This document shows positions 1 to 8,623 of a stretch of 64,000 bases of DNA, one piece after another. The notes beneath the pieces are model-generated. The model did no database searches and was not told where the DNA came from. It worked only from the letters and a program-made list of their open reading frames with translations. Origin of the DNA: Humibacillus sp. DSM 29435 (GTDB lineage Bacteria > Actinomycetota > Actinomycetes > Actinomycetales > Dermatophilaceae); the NCBI RefSeq assembly GCF_001758225.1, contig NZ_MAST01000001.1:372001-436000 (forward strand), written 5' to 3'. How positions within the stretch are numbered: position 1 is the stretch's first letter; every line of letters begins with the position of its first letter. Made by a program: the position numbers and the translations under genes.

Positions 1-763
1 GCACGAGGGCGGTGAAAGCCGTGGCGAGCTCCTGGTTCTTGCTCGAGGCCAGCACGGCGATCGGGTACCGGTTCACGGCCTGCGACGACTCCGGGAAGGT
101 GATGCCCTCGACCTTGTCGCCCGCGCCCTCGACGTCGGTCACGTAGACCAGCCCGGCGTCGGCCTCGCCGGTCTGCACCTTGTTCAGCACATCGGTGACC
201 GACTGCTCCTCACTGACTGCCTTGATCGTCAGCCCGGCGCCCGTCTCGACCTTCTTGGTAGCCGAGCCGCACGGCACCTCGGGCGCGCAGATGACGACCT
301 TGACGGCCGGGTTCGTGAGGTCCTTGAGCGAGGTCACCTTGGCCGGGTTCCCTGGTGGGACCGCGATCTCCAGGGTGTTCGAGGCGAAGTTGCTCGGGGA
401 GCCGGCTACCAGGTTGTCGCCGGTCGCCTTGTCCATGTTCTTGGTGTCGGCCGAGGCGAACACGTCGGCCGGAGCGCCCTGCTGCAGCTGGGTGACGAGG
501 TCGGAGGAGCCGGCGAAGCTGAAGGTGACTTTGGTGCCCGGGTGACTCGCCTCGAACTGGGTGCCGAGCTCGGTGAAGGTCTTCTTCAACGAGGCGGCGG
601 CGAAGACGGTGAGCGTGCCCGACCCGGCACTCGACGAACCGGTGGCCGCTGAGTCTGCGGGCGCCGGCGTGCTCGTGCTGCCACAGGCGGCGAGCGAGAG
701 CGCCATCCCGGTGGCGAGGGCGAGGGTCAGGGCTCTGGTGCGAGCGCTCGGAACGGTGATCAT
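1..763 (-). CDS. modA: ModA, molybdate ABC transporter substrate-binding lipoprotein (3' end off window)
   Basis: Reading leftward from ATG at 763, the protein has a short signal peptide ending in the lipobox LAAC, a Ser/Thr/Ala-rich linker, then the ModA signature region ASLKKTFTELGTQF and a Gly-Ser-Ser-Asp-Leu stretch of the oxyanion pocket. It would be anchored outside the membrane and hand molybdate or tungstate to the ModBC transporter, whose genes should lie left of the window. Its start overlaps the stop of the HTH-Mop gene by ATGA, so the two are co-transcribed. About 254 codons are visible and the C-terminus is missing. Confidence 0.9.
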   Translation of the reverse strand, partial: MITVPSARTRALTLALATGMALSLAACGSTSTPAPADSAATGSSSAGSGTLTVFAAASLKKTFTELGTQFEASHPGTKVTFSFAGSSDLVTQLQQGAPADVFASADTKNMDKATGDNLVAGSPSNFASNTLEIAVPPGNPAKVTSLKDLTNPAVKVVICAPEVPCGSATKKVETGAGLTIKAVSEEQSVTDVLNKVQTGEADAGLVYVTDVEGAGDKVEGITFPESSQAVNRYPIAVLASSKNQELATAFTALV

Positions 764-1155
764 GCGGGAACCTCCACGACGACATGGGTTGACTTGACCG
801 AGGCGACTGCCACCGAACCGATGGTCAGCCCGAGCTCTTCGACGCTCTCGGTGGAGAGCAGCGACACGATGCGATAGGGGCCGCACTGCATCTCGACCTT
901 GGCCATCACGCGGTCGGTGGTGATGGCGGTGACGATTCCGCGCATGCGGTTGCGGGCCGAGGCGGCGCCGATGGTGCCCACCTCTGCGGGGTGGGCCAGC
1001 TCTTGCGCCACGGCGGCGAGCTCGGCGCCGTCGACCGTGCGGCGACCGGAGTCGTCGGAGCCGCCCGACAGGCGGCCACTGTCGACCATGCGGCGCACGG
1101 TGTCGTCGGAGACCCCGAGCAGCCCGGCGGCTTCGCTGATACGCAGATGCGGCAT
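760..1155 (-). CDS. HTH (MerR/excisionase type) regulator with one Mop/TOBE molybdate-binding domain
   Basis: 131 residues from ATG 1155. The N-terminal part (about 1-60) is a MerR/excisionase-like helix-turn-helix (LRISEAAGLLGVSDDTVRRM). The C-terminal part (about 66-131) is a single Mop domain with the typical start RNRMRGIV and the ending STHVVVEV. Mop domains bind molybdate or tungstate. Being the first gene before modA, with a 4-bp overlap, it is probably the molybdate-responsive regulator of the uptake operon, a compact functional equivalent of ModE. An in-frame upstream extension exists but lacks family features, so the ATG before PHLRISE was chosen. Confidence 0.85.
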   Translation of the reverse strand: MPHLRISEAAGLLGVSDDTVRRMVDSGRLSGGSDDSGRRTVDGAELAAVAQELAHPAEVGTIGAASARNRMRGIVTAITTDRVMAKVEMQCGPYRIVSLLSTESVEELGLTIGSVAVASVKSTHVVVEVPA

Positions 1156-1373
1156 GAAGCGAACTGTACACACGCATCTGCTACCCGTCGAAGGGGCAGT
1201 ACGTGGCGCACGAAGCGTTCTCTCTACGTGAGACGCCCATCGAGAGGACCGTTCGTGTCGCACGAGACGTCCGCTCGCGGGCGGTAGTACGCCGCGAGGA
1301 GACATGGTGTGACGGGCGCCACCCGTCGCGACGGCGCTGTCGTGCGGCCCCGATGCGGCGGCATACTGGAGCC

Positions 1374-2735
1374 ATGACCACCACCGTCTCCCGCGAGCAC
1401 ACCGTCGAGCAGAAGCGCGTCCTGGCGACCGCGATCCCCGGCCCCAGGTCGGCCGCCCTGCAGCAGCGCAAGACCGCTGCGGTGTCGTCGGGCGTCAGCA
1501 CCGGGCTCCCGGTCTACATCGAGCGCGCGGCGGGCGGCATCCTCGTCGATGTCGACGGCAACCAGCTCATCGACTTCGGGTCGGGCATCGCTGTGACGAC
1601 GGTCGGCAACGCCGCGCCGCGAGTGGTCGAGCGGGTGACCGCCCAGGTCGCCGACTTCACCCACACCTGCTTCATGGTCACCCCCTACGAGGAGTACCTC
1701 GAGGTGGCTGAGGCCCTCAACGAGCTGACCCCTGGAGACCACGAGAAGCGTTCGGCCCTGTTCAACTCCGGCGCCGAGGCGGTCGAGAACGCGGTCAAGG
1801 TGGCCCGGTACTTCACCGGTCGACAGGCGGTCGTCGCGCTCGACCACGGCTACCACGGCCGCACCAACCTCACGATGGCGCTCACGGCCAAGAACATGCC
1901 CTACAAGCAGGGGTTCGGGCCGTTCGCGAACGAGATCTACCGCGCCCCGATGAGCTACCCCTTCCGCTGGCCCGGCGGCCCGGCCGACTGCGCGAAGGAG
2001 TCGTTCGACGTCTTCGTCTCGCAGGTGCAGACGCAGGTCGGGGCCGGCAACGTGGCAGCGGTCGTCATGGAGCCGATCCAGGGTGAGGGTGGCTTCATCG
2101 TGCCCGCGCCCGGCTTCATGAAACAGGTCAGCGAGTGGTGCACCGACAACGGCATCCTGCTCATCGCCGACGAGGTGCAGACCGGCTTCTGCCGCACCGG
2201 CGACTGGTTCGCCAGCGAGCACGAGGGCGTCGTGCCCGACCTCATCACCACCGCCAAGGGGATGGCCGGCGGGCTGCCCCTCGCGGGCGTCACCGGCCGC
2301 GCCGAGATGATGGATGCCGTTCACGGCGGTGGGCTCGGTGGCACCTACGGCGGCAACCCGGTCGCCTGCGCCTCCGCGCTCGGCGCGATCGAGACCATGA
2401 AGGAGGAGGACCTGTGCGGCCGCGCTCGCCAGGTCGAGGCGATCTTCCTGCCTCGCCTCCGGGCCCTGGCCGAGCGGTTCCCCCAGATCGGCGACATCCG
2501 CGGGCGAGGCGCCATGCTCGCGATCGAGCTGGTCAACGGCCCCGGTGACCTCACGCCCAACGCGGCGCTCACGGCAGCCGTCAACAAGGCGTGCCACGCC
2601 GAGGGCCTGGTCACGCTTACCTGTGGCACCTACGGCAACGTCTTCCGGTTCCTGCCGCCCCTCGCCGCGGGTGACGCCCTGCTGAACGAGGGCCTCGACA
2701 TCTTCGAGGCCGCCTTCGCGGCTGCCGCCGGCTGA
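1374..2735 (+). CDS. gabT: 4-aminobutyrate aminotransferase (class III PLP enzyme)
   Basis: 453 residues from ATG 1374. It is a class III aminotransferase: NSGAEAVENAVKVARY for cofactor phosphate binding, ADEVQTGFCRTG with the PLP-ring aspartate, and the Schiff-base lysine at about residue 295 in TTAKGMAGGLPL. Length and motif spacing fit GabT, which transfers the GABA amino group to 2-oxoglutarate to give succinate semialdehyde and glutamate. No succinate-semialdehyde dehydrogenase lies beside it. An upstream in-frame extension to 1203 has no conserved sequence and was rejected. A related omega-amino acid transaminase specificity cannot be excluded. Confidence 0.88.
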   Translation: MTTTVSREHTVEQKRVLATAIPGPRSAALQQRKTAAVSSGVSTGLPVYIERAAGGILVDVDGNQLIDFGSGIAVTTVGNAAPRVVERVTAQVADFTHTCFMVTPYEEYLEVAEALNELTPGDHEKRSALFNSGAEAVENAVKVARYFTGRQAVVALDHGYHGRTNLTMALTAKNMPYKQGFGPFANEIYRAPMSYPFRWPGGPADCAKESFDVFVSQVQTQVGAGNVAAVVMEPIQGEGGFIVPAPGFMKQVSEWCTDNGILLIADEVQTGFCRTGDWFASEHEGVVPDLITTAKGMAGGLPLAGVTGRAEMMDAVHGGGLGGTYGGNPVACASALGAIETMKEEDLCGRARQVEAIFLPRLRALAERFPQIGDIRGRGAMLAIELVNGPGDLTPNAALTAAVNKACHAEGLVTLTCGTYGNVFRFLPPLAAGDALLNEGLDIFEAAFAAAAG

Positions 2736-2862
2736 ACCCGGCTCAGACCCCCTGGTCGCTGGGCCGCAGCAGCGCTATCTTGGCGAGGGCTCGGTCGTGC
2801 ACGCGGATGCCGTGTGGGCAGGTCGGTCCACACGGCCGACTGCGAGGAAGGGCGGGCCGAGC

Positions 2863-3462
2863 ATGAGTGTGATCAGCAGAGGGTTCGGCGGGCGAGGCGG
2901 CGCGTCTGACCCCCGCGTTCCGCCGGGCCAGTACGTCACGCACGACTTTCCGGTGCTGTCGGCCGGCCCGACGCCGTACGTCGACACCGACGAGTGGTCG
3001 CTCGACCTCACCGACGTCGACGACTCCCGCAGCGCCTTGTCGTGGACCCAGCTGATGGCCAAGCCGATCGAGGAGTTCACGGTCGACCTCCACTGCGTCA
3101 CCACGTGGACCAAGCTCGGCACGACCTGGCGGGGCGTGCCGGTGAGCGCGGTGCTCGACGACCTCGACTCCGAGGCCGAGTTCGCGCTGGTGCACTCCTA
3201 CGGTGGCTACACGACCAACCTCCCCGTGGAGGACCTTCTCGACGGCAAAGCCTGGATCGTCTTCGAGTTCGAGGGCGAGCCCCTCGAGCCGGTTCACGGC
3301 GGGCCCGCCCGGCTGTTGGTGCCCCACCTCTACCTCTGGAAGTCGGCCAAGTGGGTCAACGGCATCGAGCTGCGTCACGATGACGAGCCCGGCTTCTGGG
3401 AGACCTTGGGCTACCACGAGTACGGCGACCCGTGGCTGGAGCAGCGGTACGCGGGCGACTGA
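2863..3462 (+). CDS. Sulfite-oxidase-like molybdopterin-dependent oxidoreductase
   Basis: 199 residues, starting at ATG 2863 (MSVISRGF). It matches the short oxidoreductase-molybdopterin-binding family (YedY/MsrP and sulfite oxidase fold) without signal peptide or heme domain. The Mo-ligating cysteine is probably Cys78 in TVDLHCVTTW, followed by the usual WRGVPV. The ending ELRHDDEPGFWE-GYHEYGDPW is typical of this family. It overlaps the flavin reductase gene by ATGA, which suggests that reductase supplies or accepts its electrons. The substrate is unknown; sulfite or an oxidised sulfur or nitrogen compound are possibilities. Confidence 0.85.
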   Translation: MSVISRGFGGRGGASDPRVPPGQYVTHDFPVLSAGPTPYVDTDEWSLDLTDVDDSRSALSWTQLMAKPIEEFTVDLHCVTTWTKLGTTWRGVPVSAVLDDLDSEAEFALVHSYGGYTTNLPVEDLLDGKAWIVFEFEGEPLEPVHGGPARLLVPHLYLWKSAKWVNGIELRHDDEPGFWETLGYHEYGDPWLEQRYAGD

Positions 3463-4196
3463 TGACGCCACGGATCCGATGGCAGCGCGCGCGCCTGGTC
3501 GACAGCCGGCTGGAGACACGCAGAGCGCGCACGCTGGTCTTCGACGTGCCGCAGTGGACCGGTCACGATGCCGGCCAGCACGTCGACGTCAAGTTGACCG
3601 GCGAAGACGGGTTCACTGCGCAACGCAGCTACTCCATCGCGTCGGCGTCCACCCCGGGCCGGTTGGAGCTGACGGTGCAGGCGGTCTCCGGTGGCATCGT
3701 GTCCCCCTACCTGGTCGACGCGATGCAGCTCGGTGACGAGCTCGAGCTGCGGGGCCCCATCGGCGGCTGGTTCCGATGGACGAACGAGCTGGCCGAACCG
3801 GTGCTGCTCGTCGGAGGCGGCTCCGGCATCGCCCCCCTGATGGCGATGCTTCGCCAGCGACTGCTCGCCGGTTCAGCGGCGCCGTTCCGCCTCGTCTACT
3901 CCGCCCGCACGCCCGACCACGTCTTCTACGCCAACGAGCTGCACGTGATCAGCCAGGGCAGGCGTGGCGTCGACGTCGACCTCCTCTACACCCGGTCGGG
4001 GCTCCCCGGCGACACCCGTCCGCCCGGTCGGCTCGTAGGCGACGACCTGCCCTTGGCGGCGCCGGACGCCGAGCCCACCCGCGTCTACGTCTGCGGCCCG
4101 AACGGGTTCGTCGAGAACGCAGCCCGGCTGCTCGTCGACCGCGGTCACCAGCCGGCGTCCATCCGGACGGAACGGTTCGGCTCCTCAGGAGGATGA
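3462..4196 (+). CDS. FAD/NAD(P)H ferredoxin-reductase-type oxidoreductase
   Basis: 244 residues from ATG 3462. It has the ferredoxin-NADP reductase fold: FAD-binding QRSYSIAS (R-x-Y-S) near residue 50, the pyridine-nucleotide loop GGGSGIAPLMAM near 120, and the C-terminal YVCGPNGFVENAARLL. No 2Fe-2S domain is attached. It starts inside the stop codon of the molybdopterin oxidoreductase gene and is followed with no gap by the DUF6510 gene, so the three form one translationally coupled operon. The likely job is electron transfer between NAD(P)H and the Mo enzyme. Confidence 0.87.
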   Translation: MTPRIRWQRARLVDSRLETRRARTLVFDVPQWTGHDAGQHVDVKLTGEDGFTAQRSYSIASASTPGRLELTVQAVSGGIVSPYLVDAMQLGDELELRGPIGGWFRWTNELAEPVLLVGGGSGIAPLMAMLRQRLLAGSAAPFRLVYSARTPDHVFYANELHVISQGRRGVDVDLLYTRSGLPGDTRPPGRLVGDDLPLAAPDAEPTRVYVCGPNGFVENAARLLVDRGHQPASIRTERFGSSGG

Positions 4197-4490
4197 ATGC
4201 ACTTCTCAGATGAACTCGCGCTCGACGGCAACGCCTTGGCCGGCCCGATGGCCGAGTTCTTCGCCGTCGACGTCACCTCGGCCCTCGTCACGTGCAACGA
4301 CTGTGGCGCGGCTGCGCCTCTTGCCGATCAGGCCGCCTACGTCGGCGGTCCCGGGTGGGTGCTGCGCTGCGCCGGCTGCTCGTCGGTGCTCGTGCGCTTC
4401 GTGACGACCCGCGACGCCGTTTGGCTCGACGTACGTGGGTCGGCGTCGTGGAAGATCCCGACCGCCCCCGTCCAGCGCAGCCTTCCTTGA
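4197..4490 (+). CDS. DUF6510 family small zinc-ribbon-like protein
   Basis: 97 residues. The start codon immediately follows the reductase stop, with a strong Shine-Dalgarno (TCAGGAGGA) inside the end of that gene. Two CxxC pairs (TCNDCGAA and RCAGCSSVLVRF) form a probable zinc ribbon or metal site. The family is recognised as DUF6510 and its function is unknown. Direct coupling to the Mo oxidoreductase and flavoreductase suggests an accessory role such as assembly or electron relay in that redox unit, which is inference. The stop codon merges into a 9-bp tandem repeat. Confidence 0.78.
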   Translation: MHFSDELALDGNALAGPMAEFFAVDVTSALVTCNDCGAAAPLADQAAYVGGPGWVLRCAGCSSVLVRFVTTRDAVWLDVRGSASWKIPTAPVQRSLP

Positions 4491-4552
4491 TGCCGCCGAT
4501 GCCGCCGATGCCGCCGATGCCGCCGATGCCGCCGATGCCGCCGATGCCGCGG
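4490..4552. repeat. 9-bp tandem repeat (ATGCCGCCG) x6 plus one variant unit
   Basis: Six perfect units ATGCCGCCG run from 4490 to 4543, followed by ATGCCGCGG. The tract starts on the last base of the DUF6510 stop codon and ends 11 bp before the stop codon of the convergent hydrolase gene. It thus fills the gap between two convergent genes. Confidence 0.95.
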
Positions 4553-4563
4553 CCGACCCGCGG

Positions 4564-5487
4564 CTAGTGGGCCGGCAGGTGCGCGTCGAGCCAGTCGACG
4601 ATCTCCTGCTCCACCTCGTCGCGGTTGGTCTCGTTGAGGATCTCGTGCCGAGCGCCCGGCCAGAGCGTGAGGGTCACGTCGTCGACCCCGGCCCGTCGAA
4701 GCTGTTCGGCGACCGCGGTGACGCCCTTGCCGCTGCCGCCGACCGGGTCCTGGTCGCCTGAGGCCAGGTGAACGGGCAGGTGCTTGGGCACTCTCGCGAC
4801 CACCTGGTCGGTGTTGACCGAGGCCAGGCCGCTGAGCAGGTCGCGGTAGCCACCCGCACTGAAGACGAAGCCGCAGTCGGGGTCGCTGATGTACTTGTCG
4901 ACCTCGTCGGGGTCACGCGAAAGCCAGTCGAAGTCGGTTCGCGCCGGCTTGAAGGCGCTGTTGTACTGACCGAAGCTGAGGGTGTTCATCAGGCCGCTCG
5001 GCCGGGCGTGACCCCGCAGCCGGGCCTGAGCGCTCGCCAGGGCGACGCCGACCCGGCCCAGTGCTCCGGCGCTACCTGCGGTTCCGGTCAGCACCAGACC
5101 AGCGATCTCGGAGCCGTGCTCGGCAGCGTAGGACCGGGAGAGGAACGAGCCCATGCTGTGGCCGAGCAGGAAGACGGGCAGCCCCGGCTGCTCCTCCTTG
5201 GCCCGTCGGGTCACCGTGGCCAGGTCGTCGACCACCCGTGTCCACCCGTCGTGGTCGGCGAACAGGCCCCGGCCGCCGGAGGTGCTGCCGTGGCCCCGGT
5301 GGTCGTTGGCGTAGACCGCGTAGCCGTGGTCGGTCAGACGCTGCGCGAACCTGGCGTAGCGACCGCTGTGTTCAGCCAGCCCGTGAGCGATCTGCACGAC
5401 GGCCTTCGTGTCTCCGTCGGGCAGCCAGCGGTGCACGAAGACCTCGGTGCCGTCGGTCGTGGTCAGCGTGAAGCCGCTGCTCTGCAT
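4564..5487 (-). CDS. Alpha/beta hydrolase, monoacylglycerol lipase/lysophospholipase type
   Basis: 307 residues from ATG 5487 with SD GAGGGA upstream. It has the HGLAEHSGRY oxyanion region, NDHRGHGSTSG, nucleophile Ser111 in GHSMGS, acid in SGDQDPVG and catalytic His in GARHEILNE. These are the hallmarks of the Hydrolase_4 (monoglyceride lipase) family. There is no signal peptide, so it acts in the cytoplasm on lysophospholipids, monoglycerides or other esters. A paralogue lies at 49922-50737 with the same HSGRY, GHSMG and RHEI-NETN motifs. The gene stands alone between two short tandem-repeat tracts. Confidence 0.87.
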   Translation of the reverse strand: MQSSGFTLTTTDGTEVFVHRWLPDGDTKAVVQIAHGLAEHSGRYARFAQRLTDHGYAVYANDHRGHGSTSGGRGLFADHDGWTRVVDDLATVTRRAKEEQPGLPVFLLGHSMGSFLSRSYAAEHGSEIAGLVLTGTAGSAGALGRVGVALASAQARLRGHARPSGLMNTLSFGQYNSAFKPARTDFDWLSRDPDEVDKYISDPDCGFVFSAGGYRDLLSGLASVNTDQVVARVPKHLPVHLASGDQDPVGGSGKGVTAVAEQLRRAGVDDVTLTLWPGARHEILNETNRDEVEQEIVDWLDAHLPAH

Positions 5488-5556
5488 GGGATCCCTCGAT
5501 CTCAGGTGGTGTCGTGCGGCGGCCGTGAGCCCGTGACTGCTCCGAACTCTACGGCC

Positions 5557-5596
5557 CACCGAGGCACCGAGGCACCGAGCCACCGAGCCACCGAGG
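5557..5596. repeat. 8-bp tandem repeat (CACCGAGG/C) x5
   Basis: Five contiguous 8-bp units: CACCGAGG twice, CACCGAGC twice, CACCGAGG once. They lie between the hydrolase start (5487) and the NYN gene stop (5612), so upstream of the hydrolase. Confidence 0.93.
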
Positions 5597-5611
5597 CGCT
5601 GACGCGTGAGC

Positions 5612-6637
5612 TCAGTCGAGCAGCTGCCAGAAACGTTCGCGCAGAACGAACCTCGAGCGTTCGTCGATGTCGTAGACGCCGAGCCGGTCGGAGAGGTCGA
5701 CGAGCAGCGCCTTGTCGAGCTCGCGGGGGATGTTCGGGCGCTCGGAGACAACGGTGCGACGCTGCGCCTCGGTGATCGTCTTCTTCCAGGTGTCGACGAC
5801 GCCACGCACCACTTCGTCGATGAGGGCGTCGTCGGGCGGGAGTCCTTGATGGTCAACCGAACCCAGACCGGTGGTGCTCGAGTACACGAGCTCGGGCGGG
5901 CGGGTGAGCCGGTGGTCGACCGGCTTCGGCAGCGCGGGAAGAGTGGCCTTGCGGCCGGCGAAGTCGGCCGGGGTGGGCCTCGGTGCCGATGCCGTGACGG
6001 CATCCTTGGCGGGCGCGGGCGACGACCCGTTGGCGGGCGCGTTCCCGTTGGCCGACGTCGCCGCCTCGACGGCGTCGACCGGGGTGCGGCGGGCCCGCAC
6101 GTTGCGGTCGATCGTCAACGGGTCGATGACGATGATCCCGTCGGCCTCGCGCTGCAGATGGCGCGACACGGCGTGGGACCGCCCTTGGGCGTTGGGCGCC
6201 GCCAACAGCACGACCTGCACCCCGTGGCCCTGGGCCTCCTCGACGGCCTCGGTGAGATCGTCGTCGCCGGACACGAGGTACATGACATCGGCCACCCGGT
6301 TCCGTCCGTGGGTGGCGAGGTCAAGGCCGATGCGCAGGTCGACCCCCTTCTGCTCCCCGCCGGGTGACATCCGGCCCAGCCGCAGCTTGACCCGGGGCAG
6401 CATCCCGATCTGCTCCTGGTAGCCGTCGGGTGCGCCCCCCGGGCTCGAGCCGGCGTCGTACCAGTTGACCCGCAGCAGCGGTAAGCCGCTCTCGGTCTCG
6501 GCCTGCGCGATCAGGGCCTCGATGAGCTCCCGGTAGACGATCGTCACGCCGCCGCGCAAGGAGGTGCCGGTCACCCGTGTGGCGGCAGAGGCCAGCAGGT
6601 AGCCGACATCCACATAAACCGCACAGTACGACCGCAT
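5612..6637 (-). CDS. NYN-domain (PIN-like, LabA/DUF88) ribonuclease-like protein
   Basis: 341 residues from ATG 6637. Residues 1-175 form a NYN/DUF88 domain with acidic metal-site candidates Asp10 (VYVDVGYLL), Asp100 (QKGVDLRIGLDL) and the SGDDDLTEAV loop at 124-131. Then comes a low-complexity Ala/Pro linker (about 185-245) and a helical C-terminal region (about 265-341) of unassigned type ending FVLRERFWQLLD. NYN proteins are RNases or RNA-associated proteins. No partner is obvious in the neighbourhood and the RNA target is unknown. Confidence 0.85.
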   Translation of the reverse strand: MRSYCAVYVDVGYLLASAATRVTGTSLRGGVTIVYRELIEALIAQAETESGLPLLRVNWYDAGSSPGGAPDGYQEQIGMLPRVKLRLGRMSPGGEQKGVDLRIGLDLATHGRNRVADVMYLVSGDDDLTEAVEEAQGHGVQVVLLAAPNAQGRSHAVSRHLQREADGIIVIDPLTIDRNVRARRTPVDAVEAATSANGNAPANGSSPAPAKDAVTASAPRPTPADFAGRKATLPALPKPVDHRLTRPPELVYSSTTGLGSVDHQGLPPDDALIDEVVRGVVDTWKKTITEAQRRTVVSERPNIPRELDKALLVDLSDRLGVYDIDERSRFVLRERFWQLLD

Positions 6638-6673
6638 GCCGCCAGCCTTTCACGGGCGGCGAGCCCTCGCCCC

Positions 6674-8536
6674 TCAGTCTGCGTCGCGAAGGGCGAGGTC
6701 GCGGCGCCGGACGATGGCTGCGCGCGTGTGGCTGGTCAGCAGATCGGGCCGACCGAGCGAGGAGGTGGTGAAGAACCGGGGCGCGTCGAGCGCGGCCAGG
6801 AACACCTTGGCCCGTTGCGACGGGCTGGCCTTGAGGCCGAACCGCTCAGCCAGCTCGCCCGACGCCATGCCACCCGCAGACGAGACCAGGTTGTTGGCCT
6901 TGGCGGCGATCCAGCACACGGCCGCGGCCGCTGTGTCGGCCCGGCCCTTGCGCCGAAAGATCTCGGGGTCTGCGGCAGCCGTGATGGCGAGCACCCGACG
7001 ACAGACGGTGCGGAACTCCACGTCGAAGCTCCCCGTCGCGAAGTCGTCGGTCAGAGCCAGCACCTCCTCGACCCGAGGTCGGATGTCGTCGGGCAGGTCG
7101 CTCCAACGAAACTCCTCGTCGGGCAGCGGGTCGTGGTCGAGATCGAGCAGGGCGGTACGGCCGCCGACGTGCTCGCTGCACGCGTCGAGCACGAACTCGG
7201 TGTAGTCCCAGTCGTCCAGGTCGTCCAGGTCGTCGAGGTCGTCCGGTGTGTCACGTGCGTTGCTGACGATCTCGATGTCGCCGACGCCCGCCAGACCGGT
7301 GGTGAGCTCGTAGGCGCGCAGGGCCGCTATGAGGTTGGTCGACTCTGGAGAGGTGGCCAGGCTCACGAAGTCGGCGCCCTCGCGGTCGACGGCGGCCAGC
7401 GTCGCTTGCCGCAGTGACGAGGGGAGACCGTCGCCGCTCATCGACCAGTCGACGAAAGCCCGCAGCACCTGAGGCAGCCGACGAGCCACGTCGGCCTCGA
7501 AGAGGAACCGCGACGGCAGCCAGTGGCCGAACAGTATTCCCAGCCGGGCCGGGTTCCAGCCGGACAGCTGCGGCTCGCCCGTGCTCACCGCGAAGCCGGC
7601 GACCAGGCCGAGGCAGTGGGAGTCGCCTGGTGACTGGTCGTCGAAGTGGATGCGGGCAGCGTGCGCCGAGCCGACGAACCCCTCGACGACGGATGCCGCC
7701 CGGCTGTGGTCGTCGGCCTGGGTCAGCAGGTGCCGGGTGAAGCCGTCCCCTTCGTCACTCGGCTGCGTGAGCGGCATCCGTTCGAGCAGCCAGCGCAGCA
7801 TCGGTCGGGCACTGGGCCAGGTATCGCTCTCGAACGGGTCGGCAGACGCCTCACCACGGTCGGCCGCACCTTCGACGACGGCTCGCGCCTCACCGAGACC
7901 AAGGGGTTCGAGCTGCACGAGGTCGATGCCCTCCGAGAGCTCCCGAAGTCGTTGGACGACCTCGGAGAACGGCTCGGGGGTCGGGAACGCGTCTTTCACC
8001 ACGACGCCGTAGAGGCTGTCGACGTAGACGATGAAGGAGGCGAGACCTCCACCGGGCCAACGGATCCCGAGCACGATGTCGAAGCCGTCTCCAGCGACCT
8101 CGGTCATCACCGCCGCATCGGTGACCTCGGTCTCGTCGAGGTCGCGCAGCCACGACGGCATCGGCTGACGCCGAGTCATCAGTGCGCGCCGAGCCAGGAC
8201 TCGCAGGTCGTCGTCGCGGGTGAGGTGACCCAGCACGGAGAGCAGGGCGGTCGTCTCGGCGATGTCGACGGCCACGAAGGTGTCGACGAGCAGGCGCAGG
8301 TCGACGTCGCTGGAGTGGTCGTCGCCCGTTGCCGGCCGCTCCGCCGCCACGACCAGCGTCGAGACGTAGGCCAGCAGGTCGAGGGGGTCGTCAGCGCGCA
8401 GGCGAGAACGCACCTCGAGGGCGAGGTGTGCGGTAGCCGGGTCGGACGCGGCCCCTGCCGGCGGACGGGCGTCGGCGTTGTGGGCCAGATGCAGTCGCCG
8501 ATCGCCACCTCGACCCCGTCGGGGCTTCTTCGCCAT
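6674..8536 (-). CDS. Hypothetical protein with C-terminal DUF6398-like domain
   Basis: 620 residues from ATG 8536. The basic N-terminus is followed by a long, mostly helical region resembling large uncharacterised actinobacterial proteins. A very acidic stretch near residues 430-445 (DDLDDLDDLDDWDY) is encoded by a short 9-bp repeat. The C-terminal 120 residues (FRTVCRRVLAITAA ... AERFGLKASPSQRAKVF) resemble DUF6398, which ends in a winged or HTH-like motif. I cannot assign a function. The gene lies 36 bp upstream of the NYN gene on the same strand, so co-transcription is likely. Confidence 0.7.
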   Translation of the reverse strand: MAKKPRRGRGGDRRLHLAHNADARPPAGAASDPATAHLALEVRSRLRADDPLDLLAYVSTLVVAAERPATGDDHSSDVDLRLLVDTFVAVDIAETTALLSVLGHLTRDDDLRVLARRALMTRRQPMPSWLRDLDETEVTDAAVMTEVAGDGFDIVLGIRWPGGGLASFIVYVDSLYGVVVKDAFPTPEPFSEVVQRLRELSEGIDLVQLEPLGLGEARAVVEGAADRGEASADPFESDTWPSARPMLRWLLERMPLTQPSDEGDGFTRHLLTQADDHSRAASVVEGFVGSAHAARIHFDDQSPGDSHCLGLVAGFAVSTGEPQLSGWNPARLGILFGHWLPSRFLFEADVARRLPQVLRAFVDWSMSGDGLPSSLRQATLAAVDREGADFVSLATSPESTNLIAALRAYELTTGLAGVGDIEIVSNARDTPDDLDDLDDLDDWDYTEFVLDACSEHVGGRTALLDLDHDPLPDEEFRWSDLPDDIRPRVEEVLALTDDFATGSFDVEFRTVCRRVLAITAAADPEIFRRKGRADTAAAAVCWIAAKANNLVSSAGGMASGELAERFGLKASPSQRAKVFLAALDAPRFFTTSSLGRPDLLTSHTRAAIVRRRDLALRDAD

Positions 8537-8623
8537 GTGGCAATGATGCCGGATGCCGGTTGGCAGCCCGGGGAACCCGGTCCCGGCCGCGTGTGTCAGG
8601 GCAGCGGCGCCGGTGGCAGCGCG

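Noticed and set aside
1156-1373. ModE-type operator upstream of the Mop regulator
   Set aside because: Only an imperfect TCTC...GAGA inverted repeat near 1220 is seen, not the ModE consensus.
1224-2597. 457-residue minus-strand frame opposite gabT
   Set aside because: It is a GC-rich shadow of a clear class III aminotransferase; low-complexity composition and no motifs.
4490-4567. Open frames coding repeated MPP or DAA through the 9-bp repeat
   Set aside because: They are products of the repeat itself, lack domain similarity and conflict with the convergent genes.
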